NCBI RefSeq assembly: GCF_022690685.1
Contig: NZ_JALCYY010000002.1
Coordinates: 1 to 64,000 of the forward strand
Direction of reading: 5' to 3'
DNA: 64,000 nt
Source: Anaeromyxobacter terrae
GTDB taxonomy: Bacteria; Myxococcota; Myxococcia; Myxococcales; Anaeromyxobacteraceae
The position numbers were made by a program, and so were the translations under genes. The notes under the pieces were generated by a model. The model saw nothing but the letters and a program-made list of their open reading frames with translations. It was not told the origin of the DNA and did not search any database. Shown one piece after another: positions 9,393-18,406 of this stretch; the first letter of the stretch is position 1, and the number at the start of each line of letters is the position of its first letter.

Positions 9393-10661
9393 TCAGGGGG
9401 CCGCGAGCTCCTGCGCCGCGTCGTCGTAGACGAAGAGGCGACCGTAGCGCGCCCACGAGACGAACCGCTCGAACACCGCCTCGAAGTCCTCGCGCGGCGC
9501 GGCGATGGCGATGAGCTCGAGCACGAAGTCCCGCTCCACCCGGCCGGCGGGGCTCCGGGCGATCGCCTCCTGCACCTGCCGGAAGAGCCCGAGGCCGAGG
9601 AGCCGCTCTCGCCAGATCGCGCGCCGCTCCATGTCGGGCGCCCGGACGAAGCGCTGGCCGAGCGGCGCGAGCACCACCGCCCGGCGGGGCGTGTCGACCA
9701 GATCGAGGAGCTCGGCGGCGTTGACCGCGTTGATGGTCCGGTCGAACCGGCTGTCGGTCTCGGCGGCGATGCGGAACACGTCCTCCCGGCCGCCGCGCGC
9801 GTCCAGGTACTCGACGAGGCCGACCACCTCGCCCGCGCTCGCGTCCGGGAGAGCCTCGACCGGCGCCCCCGCGGCGGGCACGTCGGGCATCTCCATCCCG
9901 GTGATGACGTCGTGCAGCCGGTCGACGAGCTGCGTGAGCCCCGGCGAGCGGTAGTCCCGCGGGCGCGGGAGCGGGTCATCGATCACCGCGCGGACCCGGC
10001 CCGGGTTCGCGTCGAACACGACGATCCGATCGGCCATGTACACGACCTCGGGGATGTCGTGGCTCACGAGCACGACCGCGCTCGGATGCCGGTCCGCTGC
10101 CGCCCAGATGTCGAGGATCTCGGCGCGGAGCGCCTCGGCCGTGAGCGCGTCCACCTGGCTGAACGGCTCGTCCATGAACAGCAGCTCCGGCTCGAGCGAG
10201 AGCGCGCGGGCGGTGCCGACCCGCTGCTTCATCCCGCCGGAGAGCTCGCGCGGGTAGGCGTCCGCCACCTCCGCGAGGCCGACGAGCCGCAGCACGCGCT
10301 CGGTCCGTGCAGGGATCTCGGCAGGCGACGTCCCGGCGGCGCGGAGCACCTCCGTGACGTTCCGCGCCACGGTCATCCAGGGGAAGAGCGCCGCGCCCTG
10401 GAACATGAACCCCACCGCCGGGTTCACCCCGCGGAGCGGCGCGCCGCGGAAGCGCACCTCCCCTCGCGTGGGCGCGAGGAGCCCGGCGAGGACCCGCAGG
10501 AGAGTCGACTTCCCGCAGCCCGAGGGGCCGATGAGCGCGAGCACCTCGCCCGCGCGCACCTCGAGGTCCACGTCCTCGAGCACACGGCGCGCCGGCCCGT
10601 GCGGCTGCGGGAACTCGACGACGACCTTCCTGAGCTCGCAAAGGGGTCCGTTGGTGGCCAT
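9393..10661 (-). CDS. NitT/TauT-type ABC transporter ATPase with AAA-associated C-terminal domain
   Basis: ATP-binding subunit for a nitrate/sulfonate/taurine-type importer, 422 residues. The first 240 residues hold Walker A GPSGCGKS, Q-loop FMFQGAALFPW, signature LSGGMKQR, Walker B LLFMDEP and H-loop VSHD. The remaining 180 residues (from about GMEMPDVPAAG) form a helical region like the AAA_assoc_C domain that some members of this family carry. It follows the permease by 8 bases. No periplasmic binding protein is nearby, so the substrate is unknown. Confidence 0.88.
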   Translation of the reverse strand: MATNGPLCELRKVVVEFPQPHGPARRVLEDVDLEVRAGEVLALIGPSGCGKSTLLRVLAGLLAPTRGEVRFRGAPLRGVNPAVGFMFQGAALFPWMTVARNVTEVLRAAGTSPAEIPARTERVLRLVGLAEVADAYPRELSGGMKQRVGTARALSLEPELLFMDEPFSQVDALTAEALRAEILDIWAAADRHPSAVVLVSHDIPEVVYMADRIVVFDANPGRVRAVIDDPLPRPRDYRSPGLTQLVDRLHDVITGMEMPDVPAAGAPVEALPDASAGEVVGLVEYLDARGGREDVFRIAAETDSRFDRTINAVNAAELLDLVDTPRRAVVLAPLGQRFVRAPDMERRAIWRERLLGLGLFRQVQEAIARSPAGRVERDFVLELIAIAAPREDFEAVFERFVSWARYGRLFVYDDAAQELAAP

Positions 10662-10669
10662 GCCCTCCC

Positions 10670-12385
10670 CTACCTCTGGACCGAGAAGCGCTCCTCGGCG
10701 ATCCGCCCGAGCGGGCGCCACACGAGGCGGTTGAACACGACGACGGTGACCGCCATCACCGTCACCGCGGCGGCGAGGTCGGCGAGCCGCGCCTCCGCGG
10801 CGGCCCGGCTGATCGCAGCGCCGATCCCGGGCGCGACGAGGGTGTCCTTCCCGATCGCGACGTACTCCGAGACGATGCTCGCGTTCCAGGCGCCGCCCGC
10901 GGCGGTGACCCAGCCGGTGACGAGGTACGGGAACACCGCCGGCAGGTAGAGCGCGCGGAACCGCTGCCAGCGCCCGAGCCGGTAGGCGCGCGAGGCCTCC
11001 TCGAGATCGGCGGGCACGGCGCTCGCGCCGGCGATCACGTTGAAGAGCACGTACCACTGGGTGGCGAGCGTCATGAGGAGGACGCTGCCGGCGCCGAGGC
11101 CGACGCCCGCGGCGCGGAGCCCCAGGACCACCGCCGGGAAGAGCATCGGCGCCGGGAACGAGGCGACGACCTGGACCGCCGGCTGGAGCACGCGCGCGAG
11201 CCGCGGCGAGCGGCCGATCGCGACGCCGGCCGGCACGGCCCAGAGCGTCGCGAGCGCGACCGAGGCGAGCACGCGGCCGAGCGTGATCGCCGTCTCGCGG
11301 CCGACCCCGACCCACGCGGACACGCTCTCCGCCCGCAGGAGGTGGACGAGCCGCAGCCCGCCCGCCCCGAGCACGCCGAGCAGGAGGAGGAACGCCGCCG
11401 GCGAGGCGACCGACAGCGCCGCCGCGACCGCGCGCGGCGCGGGCCGGGGCGGTCGCGGTGGCCGTCGCCGGCCGCGGAGCGCGGCGCCGAGCCGCGAGCG
11501 GCGCAGGAGATCGTAGACCCAGGAGCGCGCCGGCAGGGCGCCGCCGCCCTCGTCCAGGCGGAACCGCTCCGACCACGCGACGAGCGGCCGCCACACGAGC
11601 TGGTCGAGCAGGACGACGAGGAGCGCCATGGCGACGACGCTCGCGACCATGGCGCCGCCGTCCCCGCGCTGGACGGCGACGCTCATGTACGCGCCGATCC
11701 CGGGGAGGCGGAAGTCCCGGTCGCCGAGCACGAAGGCCTCGCTCACCATGAGGAAGAACCAGCCGCCCGCCATGCTCATCATGCTGTTCCAGACGAGCCC
11801 GATCGCGGCCGCCGGCAGCTCGACCGCGCGGAAGCGCTGCCAGGCCGAGAAGCGTCCCCAGGTGGCGACCTCCGAGAGCTCCTTCGGCACGCTCCCCACC
11901 GAGCGGTAGAAGCTGAACGTCATGTTCCAGGCCTGCCCGGTGAAGATCATGAGGATCGCCGCGAGCTCGAGGCCCACGCTCGAGCGGGGGAACGCGGCGA
12001 CGAGCGCGAGGACGAGCCCGGGCATGAACCCGAGGACCGGGATGCTCTGGAGCACGTCGAGGAGCGGGACGAGGACGCGCTCCGCGCGGCGATCCTTCGC
12101 GGCCCAGTAGCCATAGCCGATCGAGAAGGCGAGCGAGAGCGCGTAGGCCGCGACGCCGCGGAGGAGGGAGTAGAGCGCGTAGCGCGGGAGCGCAGCGACG
12201 GAGAGATCGATCTCGACGGCGGCGCGGAGCCCGCCGCCGGACCGGTGGCCGAGCCGCACGAGCCCGATCGCCGCGGCGGCGACGGCGAGGAGGAGCGCCG
12301 CGTCCACGACGCTCGGCCGGCGCGATCGGTCGAGGAGCGCGCTCGCCGCGCCGAACACCCGGTTCACCCGCTCCCGCATCCTCAT
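10670..12385 (-). CDS. Fused double ABC permease (NitT/TauT type)
   Basis: Single 571-residue protein containing two binding-protein-dependent permease domains in tandem. The N-terminal half has a GYGYWAAKDRRAERVLVPLLDVLQSIP-like start and EAA-type loop (PKELSEVATWGRFSAWQRFRAVELP). The second half repeats the pattern (GVAIGRSPRLARVL, then PADLEEASRAYRLGRWQRFRALYLPAVFP). About a dozen hydrophobic segments are visible, with an Arg/Pro-rich linker near residue 300. One fused chain therefore probably replaces a permease dimer. It is upstream of the ATPase in a two-gene operon and diverges from hemF. Confidence 0.88.
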   Translation of the reverse strand: MRMRERVNRVFGAASALLDRSRRPSVVDAALLLAVAAAAIGLVRLGHRSGGGLRAAVEIDLSVAALPRYALYSLLRGVAAYALSLAFSIGYGYWAAKDRRAERVLVPLLDVLQSIPVLGFMPGLVLALVAAFPRSSVGLELAAILMIFTGQAWNMTFSFYRSVGSVPKELSEVATWGRFSAWQRFRAVELPAAAIGLVWNSMMSMAGGWFFLMVSEAFVLGDRDFRLPGIGAYMSVAVQRGDGGAMVASVVAMALLVVLLDQLVWRPLVAWSERFRLDEGGGALPARSWVYDLLRRSRLGAALRGRRRPPRPPRPAPRAVAAALSVASPAAFLLLLGVLGAGGLRLVHLLRAESVSAWVGVGRETAITLGRVLASVALATLWAVPAGVAIGRSPRLARVLQPAVQVVASFPAPMLFPAVVLGLRAAGVGLGAGSVLLMTLATQWYVLFNVIAGASAVPADLEEASRAYRLGRWQRFRALYLPAVFPYLVTGWVTAAGGAWNASIVSEYVAIGKDTLVAPGIGAAISRAAAEARLADLAAAVTVMAVTVVVFNRLVWRPLGRIAEERFSVQR

Positions 12386-12499
12386 CCTGCGCGCCGTTCA
12401 CGGCCGCGCCTCGCGGCCATCAAGGCACGAGACGGTGCGTGCGTCCCCGCCCCTGCCGGGAGGTGGCACCGCACGGGTCCGCGCGGCATCTCGTCCGCC

Positions 12500-13408
12500 G
12501 TGCCCACGCCCGCCACGCCCGAAGCGCTCGACCGCATCTACGCCGACATGGTCGCGTTCACGCGCGCCACCCAGGACGCCCTGTGCCGCGAGCTCGAGCA
12601 GGTCGACGGCGCGGCGCGCTTCCGGGAGGACGCGTGGGAGCGGCCGGGCGGCGGCGGCGGGATCTCCCGCGTGCTCCAGGACGGGGCCGTGTTCGAGAAG
12701 GCGGGGGTGAGCTTCTCGGACGTGCACGGAGCGCTCTCCCCCGACTTCGCTCGCAGGGTGGGCGGCGAAGGCGTCGCGTTCGCCGCGACCGGGCTGTCGG
12801 TCGTGATCCACCCGCAGAGCCCGATGGTGCCGACCGCGCACATGAACGTCCGGATGATCCGGCGGGGGGAGGCAGGCTGGTTCGGCGGCGGGGCGGACCT
12901 CACGCCCTACTACCTGTTCGACGAGGACTGCGTCCATTTCCACCGCCTGATGCGCGAGGCCTGCGAGCGGCACGCGCCGGGGAGCCACGCGCGGCACAAG
13001 CGCGCCGCGGACGCCTACTTCCACCTGCGCCACCGCGGCGAGCACCGCGGCGTGGGCGGGATCTTCTTCGAGGACACGGGGGGCCCGCTCGAGCGGGACC
13101 TCGGGTTCGCGAAGGACGTCGCGTCCGCCTTCGTCGCGGCCTACCTGCCCATCGTCGACCGGCGCCGCGCCGAGCCGTACGGCGAGGACGAGCGGCGCTG
13201 GCAGGAGATCCGCCGCGGACGCTACGTGGAGTTCAACCTCGTGCTCGACCGCGGGACGGTGTTCGGGCTCGAGACCGGCGGGCGCACCGAGTCGATCCTC
13301 ATGTCGCTGCCGCCCCGGGTTCGCTGGGTGTACGGCCACGAGCCCGCGCCGGGCAGCCGCGAGGCGGCCCTCCTCGAGGTGCTCCGGACGCCGCGCGACT
13401 GGGTGTGA
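12500..13408 (+). CDS. hemF: Aerobic coproporphyrinogen III oxidase
   Basis: Oxygen-dependent coproporphyrinogen III oxidase, converting coproporphyrinogen III to protoporphyrinogen IX in heme synthesis. 302 residues from the GTG at 12500, close to E. coli HemF. Diagnostic segments are GGGGISRVLQDGAVFEKAGV, PMVPTAHMNVR, WFGGGADLTPYY, HRGVGGIFFED, RRGRYVEFNLVLDRGT and the GGRTESILMSLPP signature. The frame runs on upstream but the family N terminus is matched from here. Monocistronic by spacing; its presence implies aerobic or microaerobic growth. Confidence 0.96.
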   Translation: MPTPATPEALDRIYADMVAFTRATQDALCRELEQVDGAARFREDAWERPGGGGGISRVLQDGAVFEKAGVSFSDVHGALSPDFARRVGGEGVAFAATGLSVVIHPQSPMVPTAHMNVRMIRRGEAGWFGGGADLTPYYLFDEDCVHFHRLMREACERHAPGSHARHKRAADAYFHLRHRGEHRGVGGIFFEDTGGPLERDLGFAKDVASAFVAAYLPIVDRRRAEPYGEDERRWQEIRRGRYVEFNLVLDRGTVFGLETGGRTESILMSLPPRVRWVYGHEPAPGSREAALLEVLRTPRDWV

Positions 13409-13602
13409 TCGGAGGGCGCGCGCGGGACGCGCGACGCTGTGTGCGGCGGTGCGCTGCGGTGGTCGCGCCGCGCCCCCGATATCCCGCCGCGCCGCGCCGG
13501 CGCGCGCGCCACGCCTTTCGCGGACTTGCCCGGCGACGCGGCTTCCCCGTAGCGTGGGCTCGCCCGGCCGCCCGGCCGGTGCCGCTCGCCGGAGAATCCC
13601 GC

Positions 13603-15072
13603 ATGACGCGCCGCTCGCTGCCCCTCCTCGCCCTTTCCCTGGCCCTCGCCCTCGCGTGCGCCGCGCACGAGAAGTCCGGCGATCGCGCCGCCGCCCTGGG
13701 CGACTGGAAGACCGCCGAGCGCGAGTACGCCGCGGCGGTGCGCAAGGATCCCGAGAAGAAGGAGCTCCAGGACAAGTACCGGCAGGCGCGGGCGGCCGCG
13801 CTCGAGGACGCGACGAAGCGCGCGCAGGCGTGCGTCGCCGCGCGCGACTGGGAGTGTGCGTTCTCCGAGTCCGACTACGCGCTCGCGCTCGAGCCGACGA
13901 GCGCGGCGCTCGCCACGCTGCGGCGTGACTCCGGCCGTGAGGTGGGCTACCTCCGGCTCCGGCGCGCGCAGGAGTCGGCGAGCGGGCGCGACTGGGCCAC
14001 GGCGCTGCAGCTCGTCGAGGGCGCGCGCGCGGCGACGGACGATCTCGGCGTCGCGGCGGAGGCCCGGCGCGTGGAGCCCGGCGTCGTGCGCGGCGCGGTC
14101 GACGCGGCGGAGCGCCACCGCGCGGCCCGCCAGTTCCCCGAGGCCATCGACCTCCTCGCCCGCGCGGCGCGGGTGGACGCGAGCGTCACGCCCCGGCTCG
14201 ACGCGGTGCGCGCCGAGCACGAGCGCTGGAAGGACGCCGAGGCGGAGCGGTACGCGACCGAGGGTGACGCGCTCCTCGCGAAGCGACGCTTCGCGGACGC
14301 GAAGGCGAGCTATGACGCGGCGCTGAAGCTCCGTCCGAACGGCCGCGCCCAGCCCCGCGCGCGCTGCGCCGCGCTCCTCGCCCAGGGCGACGAGGCCCTG
14401 CGCCGGCGGGACTTCGCCGGCGCCGAGAAGGCGTTCGCGGAGGCCGCAGCGCTCGAGGTGGACGGCGGCATCGCCCTCGCCGAGCTCGACCGCGTCAAGG
14501 TGCGCCCGTACGCGGTGCGGCTCCGCTCCGTCCTCGTCCGCCCCACGCGGCCCGACGGCTGGCCCTGGGCGGGCGGCCGAACCCGCGAGCTCGACCGGGC
14601 GGTCGCGCGGCTCACGACGTACCGGGAGGGCAGCGGCCCGGCCGCCGTCGCGCTCGACCTCGCGCGCCGAATCCCGCACGCCAACCAGCCGAACCTCGTC
14701 GTGACGCTCGCCCTCCCCGACGGCCGCGCCTTCCAGAGCGCGCCCCGGCGCGGCGTCTACGCGCTGCTCGAGGGCAGCGTCGTCGTGGCGGCGAACGCCT
14801 ACGACGACCGGACGATCTCGCTGCGCGTGGTGAGCGACGAGGGCGGCGGGCGGATGACCGACGTCGGCCTCCTCACGTTCCGGCTGGCGGACCTCGTGGC
14901 GAACGGCGAGGTGGCGCTCTCGGACGGCTCGGTGACGGAGCTGCGGATCGAGGCTGACGTCGCGGACCGGCCCGACGGAACGGTCACGGGGCTCACCCAG
15001 ATCGGCGGCCCGGTCGCGCCGGCCGGGCAGCAGGGTCAGCCGGCCCGACCGGCCCCGCCCTCCGCTCGCTAG
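13603..15072 (+). CDS. Secreted or lipid-anchored TPR-like protein of unknown function
   Basis: 489 residues. The ATG at 13603 follows GGAGAA and starts a signal peptide (RRSLPLLALSLALALAC); Cys19 lies in an imperfect lipobox (ALAC), so lipid attachment is possible but not certain. Residues 25-300 are Ala/Arg-rich helical repeats of TPR style (GDWKTAEREYAAAVRKDP, AKASYDAALKLRPN, FAGAEKAFAEAAALE). The C-terminal third is beta-rich (VVTLALPDGRAF, GVYALLEGSVVVAANAYDDRTISLRVV), resembling a C2-like or carbohydrate-binding sandwich, followed by a Pro/Gln tail. No named family recognised. It could be an envelope scaffold. Confidence 0.7.
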   Translation: MTRRSLPLLALSLALALACAAHEKSGDRAAALGDWKTAEREYAAAVRKDPEKKELQDKYRQARAAALEDATKRAQACVAARDWECAFSESDYALALEPTSAALATLRRDSGREVGYLRLRRAQESASGRDWATALQLVEGARAATDDLGVAAEARRVEPGVVRGAVDAAERHRAARQFPEAIDLLARAARVDASVTPRLDAVRAEHERWKDAEAERYATEGDALLAKRRFADAKASYDAALKLRPNGRAQPRARCAALLAQGDEALRRRDFAGAEKAFAEAAALEVDGGIALAELDRVKVRPYAVRLRSVLVRPTRPDGWPWAGGRTRELDRAVARLTTYREGSGPAAVALDLARRIPHANQPNLVVTLALPDGRAFQSAPRRGVYALLEGSVVVAANAYDDRTISLRVVSDEGGGRMTDVGLLTFRLADLVANGEVALSDGSVTELRIEADVADRPDGTVTGLTQIGGPVAPAGQQGQPARPAPPSAR

Positions 15073-15142
15073 CGCGGAGCCCGGTCGATCGGGTCGCGTC
15101 ACGAGGCGCGCGACGGCGTCGGCGATCCGGGCACCTGACGAC

Positions 15143-15185
15143 CGAGCAGCGCAGGCGGGCCACCGAGGCCCGTCGAGCAGCGCAG
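15143..15185. repeat. Paired 12-mer repeats flanking a hairpin
   Basis: Two copies of CGAGCAGCGCAG (15143-15154 and 15174-15185) flank the dyad CGGGCC-ACCGA-GGCCCG (15156-15172). A third copy is at 944-955. All three are intergenic. It lies between convergent genes. Confidence 0.4.
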
Positions 15186-15193
15186 GGACTGCG

Positions 15194-15634
15194 TCAGTCG
15201 AGGCGCCGGACCATGCAGACCGCGCTCGCCGGGCAGAGGGCGGCGAACTCCGCGCTCGCGCGGACCGCCGCGGGCACGTTGCTCCGATCGATCCGGGCGT
15301 AGCCCGCCCGCGCGAACAGGCCCTCCGCGGTGGTGGTGAGCAGGTACACGGTCCCGACGCCGAGCTCCCGCGCCCGCTCGAGCGCGCGGGCGTGCAGCGC
15401 CTCGCCGATCCCCTCTCCCCGCCGTGACGGCACGACCGCGAGGGAGCGGAGGAGGACGTCGTCCCCGTAGCGCTCGAGCGCGACGCAGCCCACGAGCGCG
15501 CCGCTCGGCGCCCGCGCCACGAGGAAGAGCTGGTTCGGCGCGCCCACGTCGGCCTCCGGGAGCCGGGCCTCGGTGAGGAGCGCGCGGAGGCGCGGGAGAT
15601 CCGCCGGCTCGGCGTCGTCGAAGTGCACGTCCAT
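15194..15634 (-). CDS. GNAT N-acetyltransferase, ArsN2-like
   Basis: GNAT fold acetyltransferase, 146 residues from the ATG at 15634, which has GGGAGAGGGA upstream. The acetyl-CoA loop is in SLAVVPSRRGEGIGEALHARAL. VYLLTTTAEGLFARAGY and the C-terminal EFAALCPASAVCMVRR match the ArsN2 family, linked elsewhere to arsenic resistance. No other ars gene is in the window, so the substrate is unproven. The stop of the upstream DUF454 gene lies 18 bases before this start, so the two are probably one transcript. Confidence 0.8.
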   Translation of the reverse strand: MDVHFDDAEPADLPRLRALLTEARLPEADVGAPNQLFLVARAPSGALVGCVALERYGDDVLLRSLAVVPSRRGEGIGEALHARALERARELGVGTVYLLTTTAEGLFARAGYARIDRSNVPAAVRASAEFAALCPASAVCMVRRLD

Positions 15635-15651
15635 GTCCCTCTCCCGGTCGA

Positions 15652-16083
15652 TCATCGAGACAGCCCTCTCGCGGCGCGGCTCGGGATCCGCGCGATGAAC
15701 ACGAGGCCGGCGAGCATCACCGCGGCCATCGCGGCGAGCGCGTACCCGGGGACGGTCAGGGCGAACGTCGCGTACGCGAGGCTCGCCGCCATCGAGCCCG
15801 CCGCGACGAGCTTCACCCAGAACGGCAGCGCCCGCTCCCGCTGCCAGCGCTGCAGGGGAGGGCCGAACACGCGGTGGTGGTAGAGCCAGCGGTGGAACCG
15901 CTCCGAGCTCGACGAGAAGGCCCAGAGCGCCACGAGCATGAACGGCGTGGTCGGGACGAGCGGGAGCACCGCCCCGACGACGCCGAGGACGAAGCAGGTC
16001 CAGCCGAGGGCGAGCAGGGCCCAGCGGCGGTGGGCGCGCGGGCGGGGCGTCGCGGGGTCGGGGGCGTACGCGGGCACGGCCAT
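15652..16083 (-). CDS. YbaN/DUF454 family inner-membrane protein
   Basis: Small membrane protein, 143 residues, of the YbaN (DUF454) family. The core reads LALGWTCFVLGVVGAVLPLVPTTPF, ALWAFSSSSERFHRWLYHHRVFGPPLQRW, then two C-terminal helices. The Gly/Pro-containing first helix and the cytosolic Ser/Arg/His segment are the family signature. Function is unknown in all members. An in-frame extension to 16113 is possible. It diverges from pdxH and precedes the ArsN2-like gene. Confidence 0.85.
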   Translation of the reverse strand: MAVPAYAPDPATPRPRAHRRWALLALGWTCFVLGVVGAVLPLVPTTPFMLVALWAFSSSSERFHRWLYHHRVFGPPLQRWQRERALPFWVKLVAAGSMAASLAYATFALTVPGYALAAMAAVMLAGLVFIARIPSRAARGLSR

Positions 16084-16140
16084 GTACTTGGCCGAGGATG
16101 GGCGGGGGCGCAAGGGGATGCAGCGGTTATGCTACCCACG

Positions 16141-16725
16141 ATGCCCGACCCGCTCGATCCCATCGCCCGCTTCCACGCGGTCCTCGCCCGCGCCGCCGGC
16201 GCCTCCGGCGACGACCCCACCGCGGCGGCCCTCGCGACCGCCGACGCGAGCGGGAGGCCTTCGGTCCGGATCGTCCTCGTGAAGGAGGCCGGCGCGGAGG
16301 GGTTCGCGTTCTTCACGAACCGGGAGAGCCGCAAGGGGCGCGAGCTGGCGGCGAACCCGCGCGCGGCGCTCTGCTTCCACTGGCCGGCGATCGGCGAGCA
16401 GGTGCGCGCGGAGGGCGCGGTCGCCCTCCTCGACGACGCCGCCTCGGACGCGTACTTCGCCACGCGCCCGCGCGCGAGCCAGCTCGGCGCGTGGGCCTCC
16501 CGGCAGAGCGCGCCGCTCGAGTCGCGCGCCGCGCTCGAGGAGGCGGTCCGTTCCGTCGAGGCGCGCTTCTCCGGCGGGGAAGTCCCCCGGCCGCCGTTCT
16601 GGGGCGGCTACCTCCTGCGGCCGGACCGGATCGAGTTCTGGACGAGCGCGGACGGCCGGCTCCACCACCGGACGCTGTTCACGCGCGCCGCGGAAGGCTG
16701 GACGACGTCGCTCCTCAACCCCTGA
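16141..16725 (+). CDS. pdxH: Pyridoxamine 5'-phosphate oxidase
   Basis: FMN enzyme making pyridoxal 5'-phosphate from pyridoxine or pyridoxamine 5'-phosphate. About 194 residues; an in-frame ATG at 16129 would add four. Family segments are present: ALATADASGRPSVRIVLVKE, GFAFFTNRESRKGRELAANP (FMN phosphate site), ALCFHW, RPRASQLGAWASRQS, PPFWGGYLLRPDRIEFW and the ending R.L.....W....L.P. The enzyme normally dimerises with FMN at the interface. It is followed 12 bases later by a YciI-like gene, so the two may be coupled. Confidence 0.94.
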   Translation: MPDPLDPIARFHAVLARAAGASGDDPTAAALATADASGRPSVRIVLVKEAGAEGFAFFTNRESRKGRELAANPRAALCFHWPAIGEQVRAEGAVALLDDAASDAYFATRPRASQLGAWASRQSAPLESRAALEEAVRSVEARFSGGEVPRPPFWGGYLLRPDRIEFWTSADGRLHHRTLFTRAAEGWTTSLLNP

Positions 16726-16737
16726 CCGGAGGTCCCC

Positions 16738-17019
16738 ATGCCGCTCTACGCGCTCGTCTACGACACCGTCCCCGACTACCTCGCACGGCGCCCGCAGTTC
16801 CGGGCGGAGCACCTCGCGGCCGCCGAGCGCGCGCACCGCGAGGGCAAGCTCCTCCTCGCCGGCGCGTTCGATCCCCCGGACGCGGCGCTGCTCGTGTTCC
16901 GCGGCGACGGCCCCGAGGGCGCCGAGGCGTTCGCGCGGGCCGACCCGTACGTCCGGAACGGGCTCGTCGCCTCCTGGCGCGTGCGCGAGTGGAAGGTGGT
17001 CCTCGGCGCGCTCGGCTGA
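16738..17019 (+). CDS. YciI-like protein
   Basis: 93-residue YciI/YCII domain protein. Recognised by YALVYDTVPDYLARRPQFRAEHL, the EGKLLLAGAF turn with FDPPDAALLVF, and the FARADPYVRNGLVASWRVREW ending. Family members have an active-site His/Asp pair (here the H in RAEHL and the D in ADPY) and resemble chlorinated-muconolactone lyases, but their real reaction is mostly unknown. It has a good GGAGG upstream of the ATG and is 12 bases after pdxH. Confidence 0.88.
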   Translation: MPLYALVYDTVPDYLARRPQFRAEHLAAAERAHREGKLLLAGAFDPPDAALLVFRGDGPEGAEAFARADPYVRNGLVASWRVREWKVVLGALG

Positions 17020-17146
17020 GCGGCGCCGCGCGGGCGCCTCGGGTGCCGTGACGAACCGAGGGGGTCGGGTCGGCCCTCGCGTCCCTCCCCGGGCCGCACC
17101 CGCGGGATGCCCCACCCGCCGGGTCCAGCCCAATTACGCTCCCCGC

Positions 17147-18406
17147 GTGCTCCCGTCCCTCCGCGCGCTCGCCCCGCTCCTCCTCTGCGCCGCCCTGGCG
17201 GCCGGGTGCCGGGCTCGCGAGGACACCCGGTCCGCCGATCGCCTCGTCCTGCGCTACCAGCCGCTCGGGCCCGACCCGGCCCCGTTCCGCGCCCTCGTCG
17301 CGGCGTTCGAGCGGGAGAGCGGCGTCGAGGTCGAGGTGCAGGCGCTGCCGAACGCGGCGGATCTCGCTCACCAGCTCCTCGTCACCTCGCTCGGTGCGGG
17401 CGGCCAGGACGTCGACGTGTTCGTCCTCGACGTCGTCTGGGTGGCGGAGCTCGCGCGGGCCGGGTGGCTCGCGGATCTCTCGGACGCGTTCCCGCCCGCG
17501 CGCGTGCGCGAGGAGTTCCTCGCCGGCCCCGCCGGCGCCGTGGTGCAGGGCGGCCGGACGTTCGCGGTGCCCTGGTACGTGGACGTGGGGCTCCTCTACT
17601 ACCGCAAGGACCTCGTGCCGGAGCCGCCGCGCACGTACGCGGCCCTCGCGGCGGCGATCCGCGCCGCGCGGGCGGAGGCCCCCGGGATCGCAGGCTTCCT
17701 GTGGCAGGGCCGCCAGTACGAGGGGCTCTCCTGCAACTTCTTCGAGGCGCTGTGGGGGCACGGCGGCGCGGCGCTCGACGGCGATCGGCTGCGGCTCGAC
17801 ACGCCCGCCGCGCGCGAGGCGCTGGGCCATCTGCGCCGGCTCGTCGCCGACGGGCTCTCGCCGCGGTCGGTGGTCACCGCCGCAGAGGAGGACGCGCGGC
17901 GGGCGTTCCAGGAGGGCCGCGCCGTGTTCATGCGCAACTGGCCCTACGCGTGGCCGCTCCTGCAGGATCCCGCCTCGAAGGTCCGCGGCAAGGTGGGCGT
18001 CGCGCCGCTCCCCGGCGCGGACGGCCCCGCGCCCGGGGCGCTCGGGGGATGGCAGCTCGCGGTCTCCTCGCGCGCGCCGGCCGCGCGGCGCGCCGCGGCG
18101 ATCCGGCTCGTCGCGCACCTCACCTCTCCCGACGCCAACGCCGTCCTCGCGATCGCCTACGGCCGGAACCCGGCGCGGCATGCGTCGTACGAGGACCCGC
18201 GCATCCGCGCGGAGGCGCCGTTCATCGCCGCGCTCCTCCCGCGCGTCGAGGCGGCGCGCGCGCGCCCGGTCACGCCGTACTACATGCTCGCCGCCGACGC
18301 GCTGCAGGGAGAGCTCTCCGCGGCGGTGTCGGGGCTGCGCTCGCCCGCGGAGGCGCTCGCGCGGGCGCAGGCGCAGGCGGACGCGATCGCCGGGGTGGAG
18401 CGGTGA
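17147..18406 (+). CDS. Sugar-type ABC transporter solute-binding lipoprotein (family 1)
   Basis: Extracellular solute-binding protein of the maltose/trehalose type, 419 residues. The GTG at 17147 opens a signal peptide with a good lipobox (LAAGC, Cys21). Mature features include FRALVAAFERESGVEVEVQALP, DVDVFVLDVVWVAELARAGWLADL, PWYVDVGLLYYRKDL and FMRNWPYAWPLL, like ThuE/MalE-type proteins. It starts a four-gene operon in which each gene overlaps the next by four bases. The substrate is probably a disaccharide or related sugar, but this is inferred from subfamily only, with no glycosidase nearby. Confidence 0.9.
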   Translation: MLPSLRALAPLLLCAALAAGCRAREDTRSADRLVLRYQPLGPDPAPFRALVAAFERESGVEVEVQALPNAADLAHQLLVTSLGAGGQDVDVFVLDVVWVAELARAGWLADLSDAFPPARVREEFLAGPAGAVVQGGRTFAVPWYVDVGLLYYRKDLVPEPPRTYAALAAAIRAARAEAPGIAGFLWQGRQYEGLSCNFFEALWGHGGAALDGDRLRLDTPAAREALGHLRRLVADGLSPRSVVTAAEEDARRAFQEGRAVFMRNWPYAWPLLQDPASKVRGKVGVAPLPGADGPAPGALGGWQLAVSSRAPAARRAAAIRLVAHLTSPDANAVLAIAYGRNPARHASYEDPRIRAEAPFIAALLPRVEAARARPVTPYYMLAADALQGELSAAVSGLRSPAEALARAQAQADAIAGVER

